From Endozoicomonas acroporae (lineage in GTDB: Bacteria > Pseudomonadota > Gammaproteobacteria > Pseudomonadales > Endozoicomonadaceae): DNA of 64,000 nt. Positions 1 to 6,810 of this stretch are shown piece by piece; positions within the stretch are counted from its first letter, which is position 1, and each line of letters begins with the position of its first letter. The notes beneath the pieces are model-generated. The model was not told the origin of the DNA, ran no database searches, and saw only the letters and a list, made by a program, of their open reading frames with translations. The position numbers and the translations under genes were made by a program. Location of the stretch: assembly GCF_002864045.1 (NCBI RefSeq), contig NZ_PJPV01000044.1:1-64000 (forward strand). Reading direction: 5' to 3'.

Positions 1-861
1 TTTCATAAGGAAATCCACACTAAAGGACGAGGAGCCAAATTTATCTTCAGACTTCAGCTCGTAGATTTTTTGTCGCCGCCACTGGAGCTGTTCATCATCC
101 AGCTCATAAGTCAGCTTCAGGTATCTTTCGTCGGCATCTGTCGTGAAGTCGGCGGGGACTTCGGCACGGTATTCGTCCTGCCAGAACCAAGGTATAAACA
201 CCAGTTCAAAATCACCGCGCCCAGCATCAGCGTCCATAACATAATCATAAAACACACCACCGACGCCGTTAGCAGTGCTCTCCAGAATGACCTCAGTATT
301 GTTTTCATTGGGTACTGCCTGTAATACGCCCGCCAGGTGCTCATCCGCATTGGGCCAGAATGCCACTTCTGATCCATGAAACAGCTGTGCCGTAGATGAT
401 CGACCTGCTCCCTTATTGCCAGCGGTGCCCACCCGATACCCGGAATCATGGTAAAACTCCAACAGTTTGGAGCTTTTATTCTTCAGTTCCCTCTGGGTAA
501 ACGGTGGCTGATTTTCGTGATACCGCTGCACCATATCAAACAGATTGGCGGTGGCATCTGCTTCATGGGTCAGGATATAAGCACGTAATCCCTTGCGGTT
601 GCTCACCAGCCAGTAAAAGCGGCCTTCAGTATAGGTGGAACAGCCCTGTTGTCTGCCCTTAAGCACCACAATTCTTACCTTGCCGGTGCGTTGGCGTTGA
701 TCCTCGATCCGGCTATCCAGGTAGAGCTGAGCCTTGTTCAGCTGAAAGGGAATCACCCTGGCATTCTTGGTGCGGATCTTCAGGCACTTGCTGGCGTAGA
801 ACGTAAACTCGGTGAGCAGCCGTTCTTTGGCTGGCTTTACCCGTCCTTTTCTTCCAGCCAT
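1..861 (-). CDS. Phage terminase large subunit, 3' part off the window
   Basis: Translating the minus strand from ATG at 861 gives 287 uninterrupted codons to the window edge. The protein is the ATP-driven DNA-packaging motor and headful nuclease that docks on the portal. A Walker-A-like segment LKGRQQGCSTYT lies near residue 65, and a hydrophobic strand ending in acidic residues (LFHGSEVAFWPNADE) near residues 150-165 fits Walker B. ILESTANGVGG near residue 180 fits the coupling motif of the TerL ATPase. The nuclease domain would be off the left edge. The start overlaps the end of terS by 25 bases, in a different frame. No ATG-to-stop ORF of useful length marks it, because the stop lies outside the window. 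Confidence 0.9.
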   Translation of the reverse strand, partial: MAGRKGRVKPAKERLLTEFTFYASKCLKIRTKNARVIPFQLNKAQLYLDSRIEDQRQRTGKVRIVVLKGRQQGCSTYTEGRFYWLVSNRKGLRAYILTHEADATANLFDMVQRYHENQPPFTQRELKNKSSKLLEFYHDSGYRVGTAGNKGAGRSSTAQLFHGSEVAFWPNADEHLAGVLQAVPNENNTEVILESTANGVGGVFYDYVMDADAGRGDFELVFIPWFWQDEYRAEVPADFTTDADERYLKLTYELDDEQLQWRRQKIYELKSEDKFGSSSFSVDFLMK

Positions 862-1196
862 TCGTCCAGTGTCGGTATCTTTTCCGCTACCACAGTTTGC
901 TCATGACGATCCCGCCAGTGGTAACGGTTTTTCATATACATAATCAGCATGGCCGGGGAAACATCCTTGTTAAGCCCTAATGCTCCCTGCATGTATTTTT
1001 CTTCCCAGAACACCTCCGCCAGCACATCTGCCTGAGCTACGGCTTCAGCAAATTCTTCATACTTATCAATGTACGACAGAAACGTGTTATAGCTGATCCC
1101 CATTTCTGTTGCCGTGGCTTTCCGACTTAAACCGGTGCTCATCAACTCCTTCACCTGATCACACATTTTCTGCTTGTATTTGCTGTGGTTGGCCAT
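837..1196 (-). CDS. Phage terminase small subunit
   Basis: About 119 residues from MANHSKYKQK. The N-terminal half contains a helix-turn-helix of the terminase small-subunit type (LSRKATATEMGISYNTFLSYI), which recognises the packaging start site. A helical middle part (VFWEEKYMQGALGL, MYMKNRYHWRDR) fits the oligomerisation region, and an acidic tail ends in LDEWLEEKDG. The start at 1196 was chosen over an upstream in-frame ATG at 1259 because it begins two bases after the preceding gene's stop. The 3' end overlaps terL. Position directly before terL supports the call; the family assignment rests on HTH type and context. Confidence 0.82.
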   Translation of the reverse strand: MANHSKYKQKMCDQVKELMSTGLSRKATATEMGISYNTFLSYIDKYEEFAEAVAQADVLAEVFWEEKYMQGALGLNKDVSPAMLIMYMKNRYHWRDRHEQTVVAEKIPTLDEWLEEKDG

Positions 1197-1198
1197 GG

Positions 1199-1447
1199 TC
1201 AGAATAACTGTTTGATGGCAAAGGCTATGATGCCTGCGGTAGTGGTGGCGGCGATCCATTGAATCACACTGCTGATGGTAGAGTTTTTGAGCACGGCTTT
1301 CTCAATGGTGTCCAGCCGTTCTTCACTGCGCTTTTCCCTCAGCGCCAGGTTCACCATCCGTTCATCGTGTTTAGCCAAGGTCTGCAGGATCTGGGTGATG
1401 CCGTCCAGCTTCTGCTCAATGCGATTGAAGCGGTCTTCATCACCCAT
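1199..1447 (-). CDS. XhlA-like lysis-associated membrane protein
   Basis: 82 residues. The first ~55 are charged and helical (heptad-like, RFNRIEQKLDGITQIL and ERLDTIEKAVL) and one C-terminal membrane segment follows (VIQWIAATTTAGIIAFAI). This is the architecture of the XhlA/haemolysin group that works with holin and endolysin. It lies between the 3-TM holin and terS with gaps of two bases on each side, so it is co-translated with the lysis cassette. It might instead be a spanin-like or holin-modulating protein; the sequence alone does not decide. Confidence 0.6.
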   Translation of the reverse strand: MGDEDRFNRIEQKLDGITQILQTLAKHDERMVNLALREKRSEERLDTIEKAVLKNSTISSVIQWIAATTTAGIIAFAIKQLF

Positions 1448-1449
1448 AA

Positions 1450-1857
1450 CTATCTCCTTGCCACGCCCTTAAGCTTTTCAATGGTTCGGGCACCACCTAA
1501 TCCCAGTAAACACAGCAGTAAAGTAATTACCGTACTGGTATCCGCTGTGGGTAACTGTTGAACCACTTCGGATTTATCCACAAGCATCAAGCCGATGATA
1601 ACCAGATCACGAACAATCCAGGTCCAGGCAAGAATCAACACACAGAGCCAACCAAGAGCAGGACGCCAGCCAGAAACAAATACCGATGTATGTTTTGCTT
1701 CTTCAATGTTGGCCAATGCCTGCAGGATATGAGGCTGCTGCAACTGGTGATTCAATGAAAGTTCAGCTTTGGCACGTTCTTCATCAGAGGTAAACAAGCC
1801 ATCCAGACCACCCATCAGTGCTTTGGCTATTCCTGCCATTGGATTCAGATTAATCAT
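1450..1857 (-). CDS. Phage holin, three-TM type
   Basis: 135 residues from MINLNPMAGIAKALMGGL. An amphipathic N-terminal part with a charged helix (DEERAKAELSLNHQL) is followed by hydrophobic stretches around residues 68-100 (WRPALGWLCVLILAWTWIV, LVIIGLMLV) and 110-125 (TVITLLLCLLGLGGAR), typical of the holin_3TMs superfamily. Holins permeabilise the inner membrane and release the endolysin. The longer upstream ORF start (2010) is rejected because it would lie almost wholly over the endolysin gene. The chosen ATG overlaps the endolysin 3' end by 8 bases, a usual arrangement for lysis genes. Confidence 0.78.
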   Translation of the reverse strand: MINLNPMAGIAKALMGGLDGLFTSDEERAKAELSLNHQLQQPHILQALANIEEAKHTSVFVSGWRPALGWLCVLILAWTWIVRDLVIIGLMLVDKSEVVQQLPTADTSTVITLLLCLLGLGGARTIEKLKGVARR

Positions 1858-2248
1858 CGTCCACCAGCTCAAAGTGCGGGTAATCCTTAAATCGGTGATC
1901 CTTGATTTCACCATCCCGGTCCCAGTCACCACCCCAACGAAGTTTAATGCCCATCCCTTCCGCCACACCCAACACATACCCGGCAAAGTGTGCAGACCTC
2001 TGATAATCAAACCAATTAATGGGATAAGCCATCACATCCACCGCCTTACTGGGCAGCTCGTTGTGATTACTGTCTGGCCATTGCAATTCCGACTTACCAC
2101 TTTCAAACGCCAGCGTCTGGGCAGCCTCATTCCGATGGCCACAAATAATCGTGCAGTCATAATGCTCAATCACTTTATTGAAGACGCGCTGAAGCCGCTC
2201 ATCACAAGTCGACAGATGTCGCCTGGACGAAGCGGAAAAGTGAAACAT
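1850..2248 (-). CDS. Endolysin, M15-family peptidoglycan endopeptidase
   Basis: 132 residues with the M15 (VanY/L-Ala-D-Glu endopeptidase) zinc-site pattern: CGHRN near residue 36, SKAVDVMAYP near residue 67 (the Asp is the metal ligand), and DYPHFEL at the C terminus, whose His is the last zinc ligand. No signal peptide is visible, so export depends on the holin. It is first in a leftward lysis cassette and is preceded by a purine-rich AGGGGC just upstream of ATG. A strong terminator lies about 40 bases upstream of it (2289-2319). Confidence 0.85.
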   Translation of the reverse strand: MFHFSASSRRHLSTCDERLQRVFNKVIEHYDCTIICGHRNEAAQTLAFESGKSELQWPDSNHNELPSKAVDVMAYPINWFDYQRSAHFAGYVLGVAEGMGIKLRWGGDWDRDGEIKDHRFKDYPHFELVDDD

Positions 2249-2288
2249 GAAGCCCCTTTTTTATAGTGGTTCAGTTTGGAGGGATAAA

Positions 2289-2319
2289 AAAAGAAAACCC
2301 GGCAACGAGGGCCGGGTTT
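2289..2319 (-). terminator. Rho-independent terminator upstream of the lysis genes
   Basis: Perfect 9-bp stem 2295-2303 / 2311-2319 (AAACCCGGC with GCCGGGTTT), 7-base loop. On the minus strand it is followed by a T-rich tract. It lies after the gene ending at 2405 and before the endolysin, so it separates middle genes from lysis/late genes, as the tR'-type terminators of lambdoid phages do. Confidence 0.8.
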
Positions 2320-2404
2320 CTTTGAAAGATTCAAGCAGTGGGAATCAAGTTTTCGGGAACTTTCCCAGCATGAGCTTTTACCGTACTTTGTGGGTCATTT
2401 TTAG

Positions 2405-2629
2405 TCAAGCCTCTGTAGACAGCGCAATATTCTCCAGTTCATGCCATCTCACAAACCGCAGCCACTCATCATCAATACTCACCTTATTTTTCAGAGGTGA
2501 CCTTCCCACCTCGTAACCAGCCATAAATGCCTGCTTCATCAGTTTCTGTAACGACAGCTCCTTTTCTGTGGTGGCGGTAGTGACCTGGCTCAGCTCCAGA
2601 AACAGTTTGTCGATCGTTTCAGTTTTCAT
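2405..2629 (-). CDS. Hypothetical phage protein, 74 aa
   Basis: A small, acidic, mainly helical protein (ETIDKLFLELSQVTTATTEKELSLQ) with a conserved-looking core MKQAFMAGYEVG. I do not recognise the family; MAGYE/GYEVG segments occur in small phage proteins of unknown role. Its start overlaps the end of the upstream gene by 11 bases, so it is translationally coupled, and its stop is followed by the terminator at 2289-2319. Confidence 0.6.
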   Translation of the reverse strand: MKTETIDKLFLELSQVTTATTEKELSLQKLMKQAFMAGYEVGRSPLKNKVSIDDEWLRFVRWHELENIALSTEA

Positions 2630-3152
2630 ATTTAATGGCTCCTGCCTCTTCTAATAATTCCTCTGCCTGATCCTCAGCCAACCTGATCCATTCGTTGCAC
2701 ACTGCTTCACAGGCAACACGCCAGCGATAAAGTGTCTTACGGCTTTTTCCAGTAATCTCTACCTTGCCTCTCTTCTGCTGCATATCAGGATGCTGCAATA
2801 ACCACATCAGATAGAGAGCAAGCATCACTGGATTCTTGCGAATGGCTTTGGGAATCCGCTCATCAACCCTGAAAAGATGGGTAACCCGTAACCATGCACT
2901 GGAACGATTCGCCTGGTTATCGTCATAGCGAATCGTCAGGATGGCAAAGAGTTCCGGCTGCATCCTTTCCCGAAGATCTCCCTTACGGATACCATCATCA
3001 CCCAGTCTTTCATCTCTGGTACTGCGATACTCTGATGCAACGGCTGTCTTGCGATAACCCGCGTTGATTTCCCGCTGCCAGCTGGCGGTTTTCACCAACA
3101 GTTCCGGTGTGCCAAATATCCGCATCAACGCCGACTCCAAACCAAAGTACAT
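2619..3152 (-). CDS. Phage protein with HTH-like segment, possible late regulator
   Basis: 177 residues from MYFGLESALMR. This start has an ideal AAGGAG six bases upstream; the longer reading back to 3212 lacks one. The C-terminal third carries a helix-turn-helix-like stretch (ITGKSRKTLYRWRVACEAV) and an acidic tail. I cannot name the family. Its place, second-last gene before the terminator and lysis cassette, is where lambdoid phages carry the Q-type antiterminator, so a late-gene regulator is a reasonable guess from position only. Confidence 0.6.
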   Translation of the reverse strand: MYFGLESALMRIFGTPELLVKTASWQREINAGYRKTAVASEYRSTRDERLGDDGIRKGDLRERMQPELFAILTIRYDDNQANRSSAWLRVTHLFRVDERIPKAIRKNPVMLALYLMWLLQHPDMQQKRGKVEITGKSRKTLYRWRVACEAVCNEWIRLAEDQAEELLEEAGAIKYEN

Positions 3153-3214
3153 GGCATTCTCCTTATTCAAGGGTTGTTCTTGTGTGTACTTCGATCCGTG
3201 GCAAAACAGCATCT

Positions 3215-3526
3215 TCAGACTCCGGTATAACCCACAAAGGTTTGTCGATAACGCTGCACCTCATCACGGGTACGTCTGACCAGCTCTGCTTCCGAGCCAT
3301 ACCTTTTCACAAACAATCGAGCATTAACGTGTATGGCATCGGGATAAAACCGGTGATGACCAGGACATAACGGCATCGTGTCAAAATGACTGGCCCGCCT
3401 TCCTGCTCCGGTACCACTGCGTTGATGGTGAACCTCGGCCGGCACACCAGAAAATCCATTTAACCGACAGGCAATGCAACCCAGTTGCGCAACAGCTGTC
3501 ATATAGTCCCTTTCTTCCCTGGTCAT
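3215..3526 (-). CDS. Ref-like HNH recombination nuclease
   Basis: 103 residues with Cys and His residues spaced as in the Ref / NinX-type phage recombination nucleases: GCIACR near residue 17, EVHHQRSGTGAGRRASH at 31-47, and DTMPLCPGHHRFYP at 49-62. The HH and CxxHH groups form the HNH fold that cuts DNA, in P1 Ref in a RecA-dependent way. It sits in the replication/middle operon between DUF1367 and the possible regulator. It is shorter than P1 Ref, having only the nuclease core. Confidence 0.75.
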   Translation of the reverse strand: MTREERDYMTAVAQLGCIACRLNGFSGVPAEVHHQRSGTGAGRRASHFDTMPLCPGHHRFYPDAIHVNARLFVKRYGSEAELVRRTRDEVQRYRQTFVGYTGV

Positions 3527-3533
3527 CCGTCAC

Positions 3534-4037
3534 CTATTCGTCATAGTGGATAAACTGCTCAACCAGCTGATCCACTTGCTCACGACTCCAGCCACGCTTT
3601 GGGCTTAGCACATAGTGGAGAAACACATCCAGCACCGCTGAGTACACCTTCTCAAACTCCACCTGATCCATATTCCGGAAAGCAACACTTCTGGCCCGTA
3701 CACGCACCTTGCCATCCGGATAACCAAACACGTCATAAAATCCAGCCTTGACCATGGCCCAATAACGGAACTCATCGAAATCTGGCGCCGGTGTGACCCA
3801 CTGATTGGAACCGGCAATCCTCACCGGTGCCTGTGGTAACTCTTCAAACACCTGATAAGCCAGAGTGCAGAGCTTCATAAACTTGCGATGGAACAGTCCA
3901 TTACGAGTTTTGCGAAACTCAGCACTGAGCATCTGCCCCGGCTTCAGTTTGAGAATGAACGCTTCATCGTTAGCCGACACCGGCAGCAAAATCGGCTGTG
4001 GCTGATAGCTGCGAACCAGTTCCAGTTCAGCCCCCAT
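3534..4037 (-). CDS. DUF1367 family phage protein
   Basis: 167 residues. The pattern fits DUF1367: an N-terminal ELELVRS strand, the segment RKTRNGLFHRKFMKLCTLAYQVFE near residue 45, then PDFDEFRYWAMVKAGFYDVF, DGKVRVRARSVAFRNMDQ and EFEKVYSAVLDVFLHYVL. The family is common in the nin-like region of lambdoid phages next to replication P and recombination nucleases; its biochemical role is not established. Its ATG overlaps the stop of the upstream 29-codon gene (TGATG), indicating coupled translation. Confidence 0.8.
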   Translation of the reverse strand: MGAELELVRSYQPQPILLPVSANDEAFILKLKPGQMLSAEFRKTRNGLFHRKFMKLCTLAYQVFEELPQAPVRIAGSNQWVTPAPDFDEFRYWAMVKAGFYDVFGYPDGKVRVRARSVAFRNMDQVEFEKVYSAVLDVFLHYVLSPKRGWSREQVDQLVEQFIHYDE

Positions 4038-4126
4038 CAGATCGCTTCCACAAAAATCCAGCAGCCCATCATCACCAACGAGACCCAGACTACCGCCAGC
4101 ATCACGCCATCCCTTAGCTCATTCAT
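4037..4126 (-). CDS. Small membrane protein, 29 aa
   Basis: ATG at 4126 and TGA at 4037-4039. The product is MNELRDGV followed by one hydrophobic segment of about 19 residues (MLAVVWVSLVMMGCWIFV) and EAI. Its ATG overlaps the stop of the P-like gene by four bases (ATGA) and its own stop overlaps the next ATG (TGATG). This perfect packing between two real genes is the main argument that it is translated. Function unknown; a single-pass inner-membrane peptide is expected. Confidence 0.65.
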   Translation of the reverse strand: MNELRDGVMLAVVWVSLVMMGCWIFVEAI

Positions 4127-4815
4127 CTATACATTCCCTGCAGCTTTGCCCTGGCTCCCTCGCCATCCAGAGGGTCAATGCCCTGTTCCTCCATGGTGTC
4201 CCGCTGCAACTGATCCGAATGGGTGGACGGATCAAACTGATACTCAATGGATAGCTGGTCTTCCAGAGGTAAACCCTGACATACACGGTTAACCTGCTTC
4301 TGGTAGGCCGCTCCAAACCGGCGCTTCACCTCCCGACACTCATCAGCGGTACCGGCATTCCTCAGCTCATACCAACCAGCGGCATACCCGGCCAGATACA
4401 CCGCTCGGTGACTCCACTCGTGGCGATTGGTCTGATCGGCAAACTCATTGGCTTCATGCCAGGCTTTGGCCAACGTGGGCAATCCCAATTCCTCTGGCAG
4501 CGGCTGACACAGCTTGCGAAACTCCGGAGCCGTGGGAGGCCAGTCCTTACCCCCTAACCGAACCCGGTTAGTCCCCATCGCCAACTGGTTGGGGTGCAAG
4601 TCCTTCAGGGTTTCCAGCCACTGCCCCGTCCTGTCCGCCAGTCCGTGCTCCCGTGTCCACTTCGCCCCGAATATGCCCGTCATGGTTCCAAACAGGTCCG
4701 CTATCATTCTCGGGGTGATAGCCAGTGTCGTGTGCTGGTTCGTAGAGGTGCTTGTTCGCTTGGTAGACTTGATCAATGAGGCTGGATTTTTCAGCAGTTC
4801 CTTGCCGGTTTTCAT
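4123..4815 (-). CDS. Phage replication protein P-like helicase loader
   Basis: 230 residues, the size of lambda P (233). The core matches the P family: ITPRMIADLFGTMTGIFGAKW near residues 33-54, followed by WPPTAPEFRKLC near residue 92 (compare the PSPGQFVAWC motif of lambda P), and a helical C terminus with REVKRRFGAAY and GARAKLQGMYR. The protein should bring the host DnaB helicase to the O-bound origin. The 5' end overlaps the O-like gene by 248 bases; no clear ribosome site precedes 4815, so the true start may be the ATG at 4707 or another codon between them. Confidence 0.82.
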   Translation of the reverse strand: MKTGKELLKNPASLIKSTKRTSTSTNQHTTLAITPRMIADLFGTMTGIFGAKWTREHGLADRTGQWLETLKDLHPNQLAMGTNRVRLGGKDWPPTAPEFRKLCQPLPEELGLPTLAKAWHEANEFADQTNRHEWSHRAVYLAGYAAGWYELRNAGTADECREVKRRFGAAYQKQVNRVCQGLPLEDQLSIEYQFDPSTHSDQLQRDTMEEQGIDPLDGEGARAKLQGMYR

Positions 4816-5650
4816 GGTTCACAATCCACTTGCTGATTATGTTGTCAGGGTCGTTCAGGTAGGTCAGGGTCTGCATCACGTACTCGGTGCCTGTCTTGCC
4901 GGTCTGATCGCAGTAGCTGGCATAGCGCATTACGTTGTCGAGCATGACTTCCTGGCTGACACCTTCCCTGATCCTGGTCTTGTACTTACCGTAAGACTGT
5001 CGCTTATGTCCTTTGCGACCTTCCCGCTTCGGGTACTGTGACCACCATTGCTCAAAGTGGTCGGGGAACTCTGGTGCTGCGGGGGCAACGTCTGACTGAC
5101 CGGGTACATCGTCGGATGTACCATTAGTTTTTAAACAGTTCTCTATTTCTCTATTTCTCTTATTCTCTAGGCGAACTTTTGACGAACCGTTTCCGAACCA
5201 TTCACGAACCTGTTCAATCAGCCCCGGGGTATCCTTGGAAGCCTTGTAATTACTGGCTTTCAGCAATTCCTGCTCAACGATGGCCATAACAGGGGGCAGA
5301 GTGCGGGGCAGGGTGCGGGGCAGATCCAGAAACAGACGTAACCGTGCATCCATCTGTGCCACGTTATCGGTCTTGTTGTGGTCCATAAATTTGTTGATGC
5401 AGAGGTAATCATGGTCTTCGGCGGTAGTTAGGAACTCGTTCGTGACCAGTTCGTGAAGTGTTCGTGACACTAACGACGCATCCCAGCCAAGGTCTCCCAT
5501 GATGTACGCCGGTGGCAGACTAAAAATCCCCAGCATATTGCCGTGTTTGCAGGTCAACAGGTAAGCCGCCAGCAACTTACCCTGATCGCTGACCTGCTCA
5601 TGGCGCAAACTGTCCCAAAACCGGCTCTCGATCTTGCCGAATGCTTTCAT
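4568..5650 (-). CDS. Phage replication protein O-like origin binder
   Basis: 360 residues from MKAFGKIESRFW, chosen because AGGGGGA lies four bases upstream; an in-frame start at 5716 would add 22 residues made of SHEQVD repeats. The N-terminal ~100 residues look like a winged-helix initiator (LLAAYLLTCKHGNMLGIF, GDLGWDASLVSRTLHELVTNEFL). The middle holds the segment FEQWWSQYPKREGRKGHKR typical of phage replication proteins. The last ~50 residues are low-complexity and Gly/Asp-rich, and coincide with the overlap with the P-like gene. It is expected to bind the origin and recruit P and DnaB. Confidence 0.8.
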   Translation of the reverse strand: MKAFGKIESRFWDSLRHEQVSDQGKLLAAYLLTCKHGNMLGIFSLPPAYIMGDLGWDASLVSRTLHELVTNEFLTTAEDHDYLCINKFMDHNKTDNVAQMDARLRLFLDLPRTLPRTLPPVMAIVEQELLKASNYKASKDTPGLIEQVREWFGNGSSKVRLENKRNREIENCLKTNGTSDDVPGQSDVAPAAPEFPDHFEQWWSQYPKREGRKGHKRQSYGKYKTRIREGVSQEVMLDNVMRYASYCDQTGKTGTEYVMQTLTYLNDPDNIISKWIVNHENRQGTAEKSSLIDQVYQANKHLYEPAHDTGYHPENDSGPVWNHDGHIRGEVDTGARTGGQDGAVAGNPEGLAPQPVGDGD

Positions 5651-5659
5651 GACTTCCCC

Positions 5660-5713
5660 CTGCTTATGGGTATCAACCTGCTCATGGCTGTCAACCTGCT
5701 CATGGCTGTCTCC
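5660..5713. repeat. Three tandem 18-bp repeats before the O-like gene
   Basis: Copies at 5660-5677, 5678-5695 and 5696-5713, with consensus CTGCTCATGGCTGTCAAC on the plus strand. The two right-hand copies differ only near their ends; the left one has four or five changes. They lie across the end of the upstream gene and the region just 5' of the O start. In lambda the origin iterons lie inside O, so these could be initiator-binding iterons, or simply repeats coding SHEQVD. Confidence 0.75.
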
Positions 5714-5978
5714 CAAACCAACGGTTAGTCTTCCGCTTAACCTTCTCGTTTTTCTCCATCCAGTTAGTGATAAATCGGGTAAACTGGCCCTCGTCGCATC
5801 CGGGGAACCGTTCCTTCATATAGGCATAAGCATTGATCAGCTCTTGCTCCACATTGATGCTGGGGTAGGTCCTCACCAGCTCATCGTAGAGGTCATGGGA
5901 CATTTCGAAGTGGGGGTCATAACCCTTGATTGGCCAGGGTAGCTCATACCAGTGTTTTGGTATTGAATCGTCGATCAT
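5700..5978 (-). CDS. Hypothetical early phage protein, 92 aa
   Basis: First gene of the leftward operon. The start MIDDSIPKHWYELPWP is chosen because AAGGAAACGTC directly precedes that ATG; the ATG 15 bases upstream would bury the ribosome site in coding sequence. Visible features are a Trp/Pro-rich N terminus, a helical acidic middle (DELVRTYPSINVEQELINAYAYMKER), and a basic C terminus (KNEKVKRKTNRWFGRQP). It resembles the small helical proteins that accompany phage replication genes, but I do not recognise the family. Confidence 0.65.
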   Translation of the reverse strand: MIDDSIPKHWYELPWPIKGYDPHFEMSHDLYDELVRTYPSINVEQELINAYAYMKERFPGCDEGQFTRFITNWMEKNEKVKRKTNRWFGRQP

Positions 5979-6171
5979 GACGTTTCCTTCCATGGTTTTA
6001 TTGTTTTGAAGTATTAATATTTACTATCGTCATGGTTAATGCAATAAAAAATCCACGAACGTGGAATTTATGAGGGTTGACTCCGCTTTTCCCGGTCTGC
6101 GTTATCTTTTCGTAGAATCTATTCGTGATACTTTTAAAGACACACAATCTGCTGATAATGGACTTTTCACA
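5979..6171. promoter_or_regulatory. Divergent control region between repressor and replication operon
   Basis: AT-rich spacer. Leftward, TTGCAT (6044-6039) followed by an AT-rich stretch could serve the replication operon. Rightward, TTGACT (6077-6082) and TTATCT (6102-6107), spaced 19 bases, could serve the repressor. CCACGAACGTGG at 6053-6064 is a 5-bp palindrome with a 2-base centre and is a candidate operator. Its right half, GTGGAATT, recurs at 7396-7403 in the other control region. Confidence 0.55.
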
Positions 6172-6810
6172 GTGAACGCTAAACATTGGTCTGAACGTGC
6201 CAGAGAACGAGCCAAAGAATTAAAGCTGACGGATGTACGTATTGCCGAGATTACCGGATGGAGTACGTCCAGTGTCTCCCTGTGGATGAACGGTGCCAGG
6301 GAACCCAAGCTGGAACAGAAAATGGCCATGGCCAAAGCCCTTCAGGTCTCATTAAGCTGGCTGGAAACCGGTGAAGAAACCATGGATTCCAGCCATTTGG
6401 CAGAAATAACTTTTGAGGATGTAGAGGCATACCTGGCAGAACTCGAAAGCAAAGAACGCATAATTCAGAAAAACCCCGGCATTCGTATCATCGAGTCAGA
6501 AAGTCAGAATAGCTTTGTCGTGTTGTTGGATAATGACACCATGATTGACCCCACGAATGCGGAAAAAATGCACATCCCGGAGGGGAGTCGTGTGCAGATC
6601 GACGTGGATCACCAACCGAAACCGGGCAATATCATACTGATTGAGCATGAGGGGATTACCACCCTGCGGTTGTGGAAGCGTATTAATGACAACCTGCATC
6701 ACTTGCGGATCATCAATCCCCTCTACCACAATCTGCACCTGACCCATGAAGGGCCAATCACTGAGATATACCGTGGAACGGCGGTAGGTTTTAGCAAATC
6801 ACTGCTATAA
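6172..6810 (+). CDS. CI/C2-type phage repressor, S24-like
   Basis: 212 residues if started at GTG 6172 (MNAKHWSERARERAKEL). The ORF is open back to GTG 6061, but that start lacks a ribosome site and would put the putative promoter and operator inside the gene. An N-terminal helix-turn-helix (VRIAEITGWSTSSVSLWMNG) is followed by a linker and a LexA/CI-type dimerisation domain (NDTMIDP, IPEGSRVQID, KPGNIILIEH, LWKRI, INPLYH). The usual nucleophilic Ser of the NSM motif is Thr (about residue 123 from this start) and no Ala-Gly cleavage pair is seen in the linker. It should hold the prophage silent by binding the control regions at 5979-6171 and 7297-7457. The start is uncertain. Confidence 0.85.
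   Translation: MNAKHWSERARERAKELKLTDVRIAEITGWSTSSVSLWMNGAREPKLEQKMAMAKALQVSLSWLETGEETMDSSHLAEITFEDVEAYLAELESKERIIQKNPGIRIIESESQNSFVVLLDNDTMIDPTNAEKMHIPEGSRVQIDVDHQPKPGNIILIEHEGITTLRLWKRINDNLHHLRIINPLYHNLHLTHEGPITEIYRGTAVGFSKSLL

Noticed and set aside
5660..5713. CRISPR-like repeats
   Set aside because: Copies are directly adjacent without spacers; a tandem repeat, not an array.
6061..6171. N-terminal extension of the repressor to GTG 6061
   Set aside because: No ribosome site, and it would place the candidate promoter and operator inside the coding sequence; the extra 37 residues do not look like part of the HTH domain.
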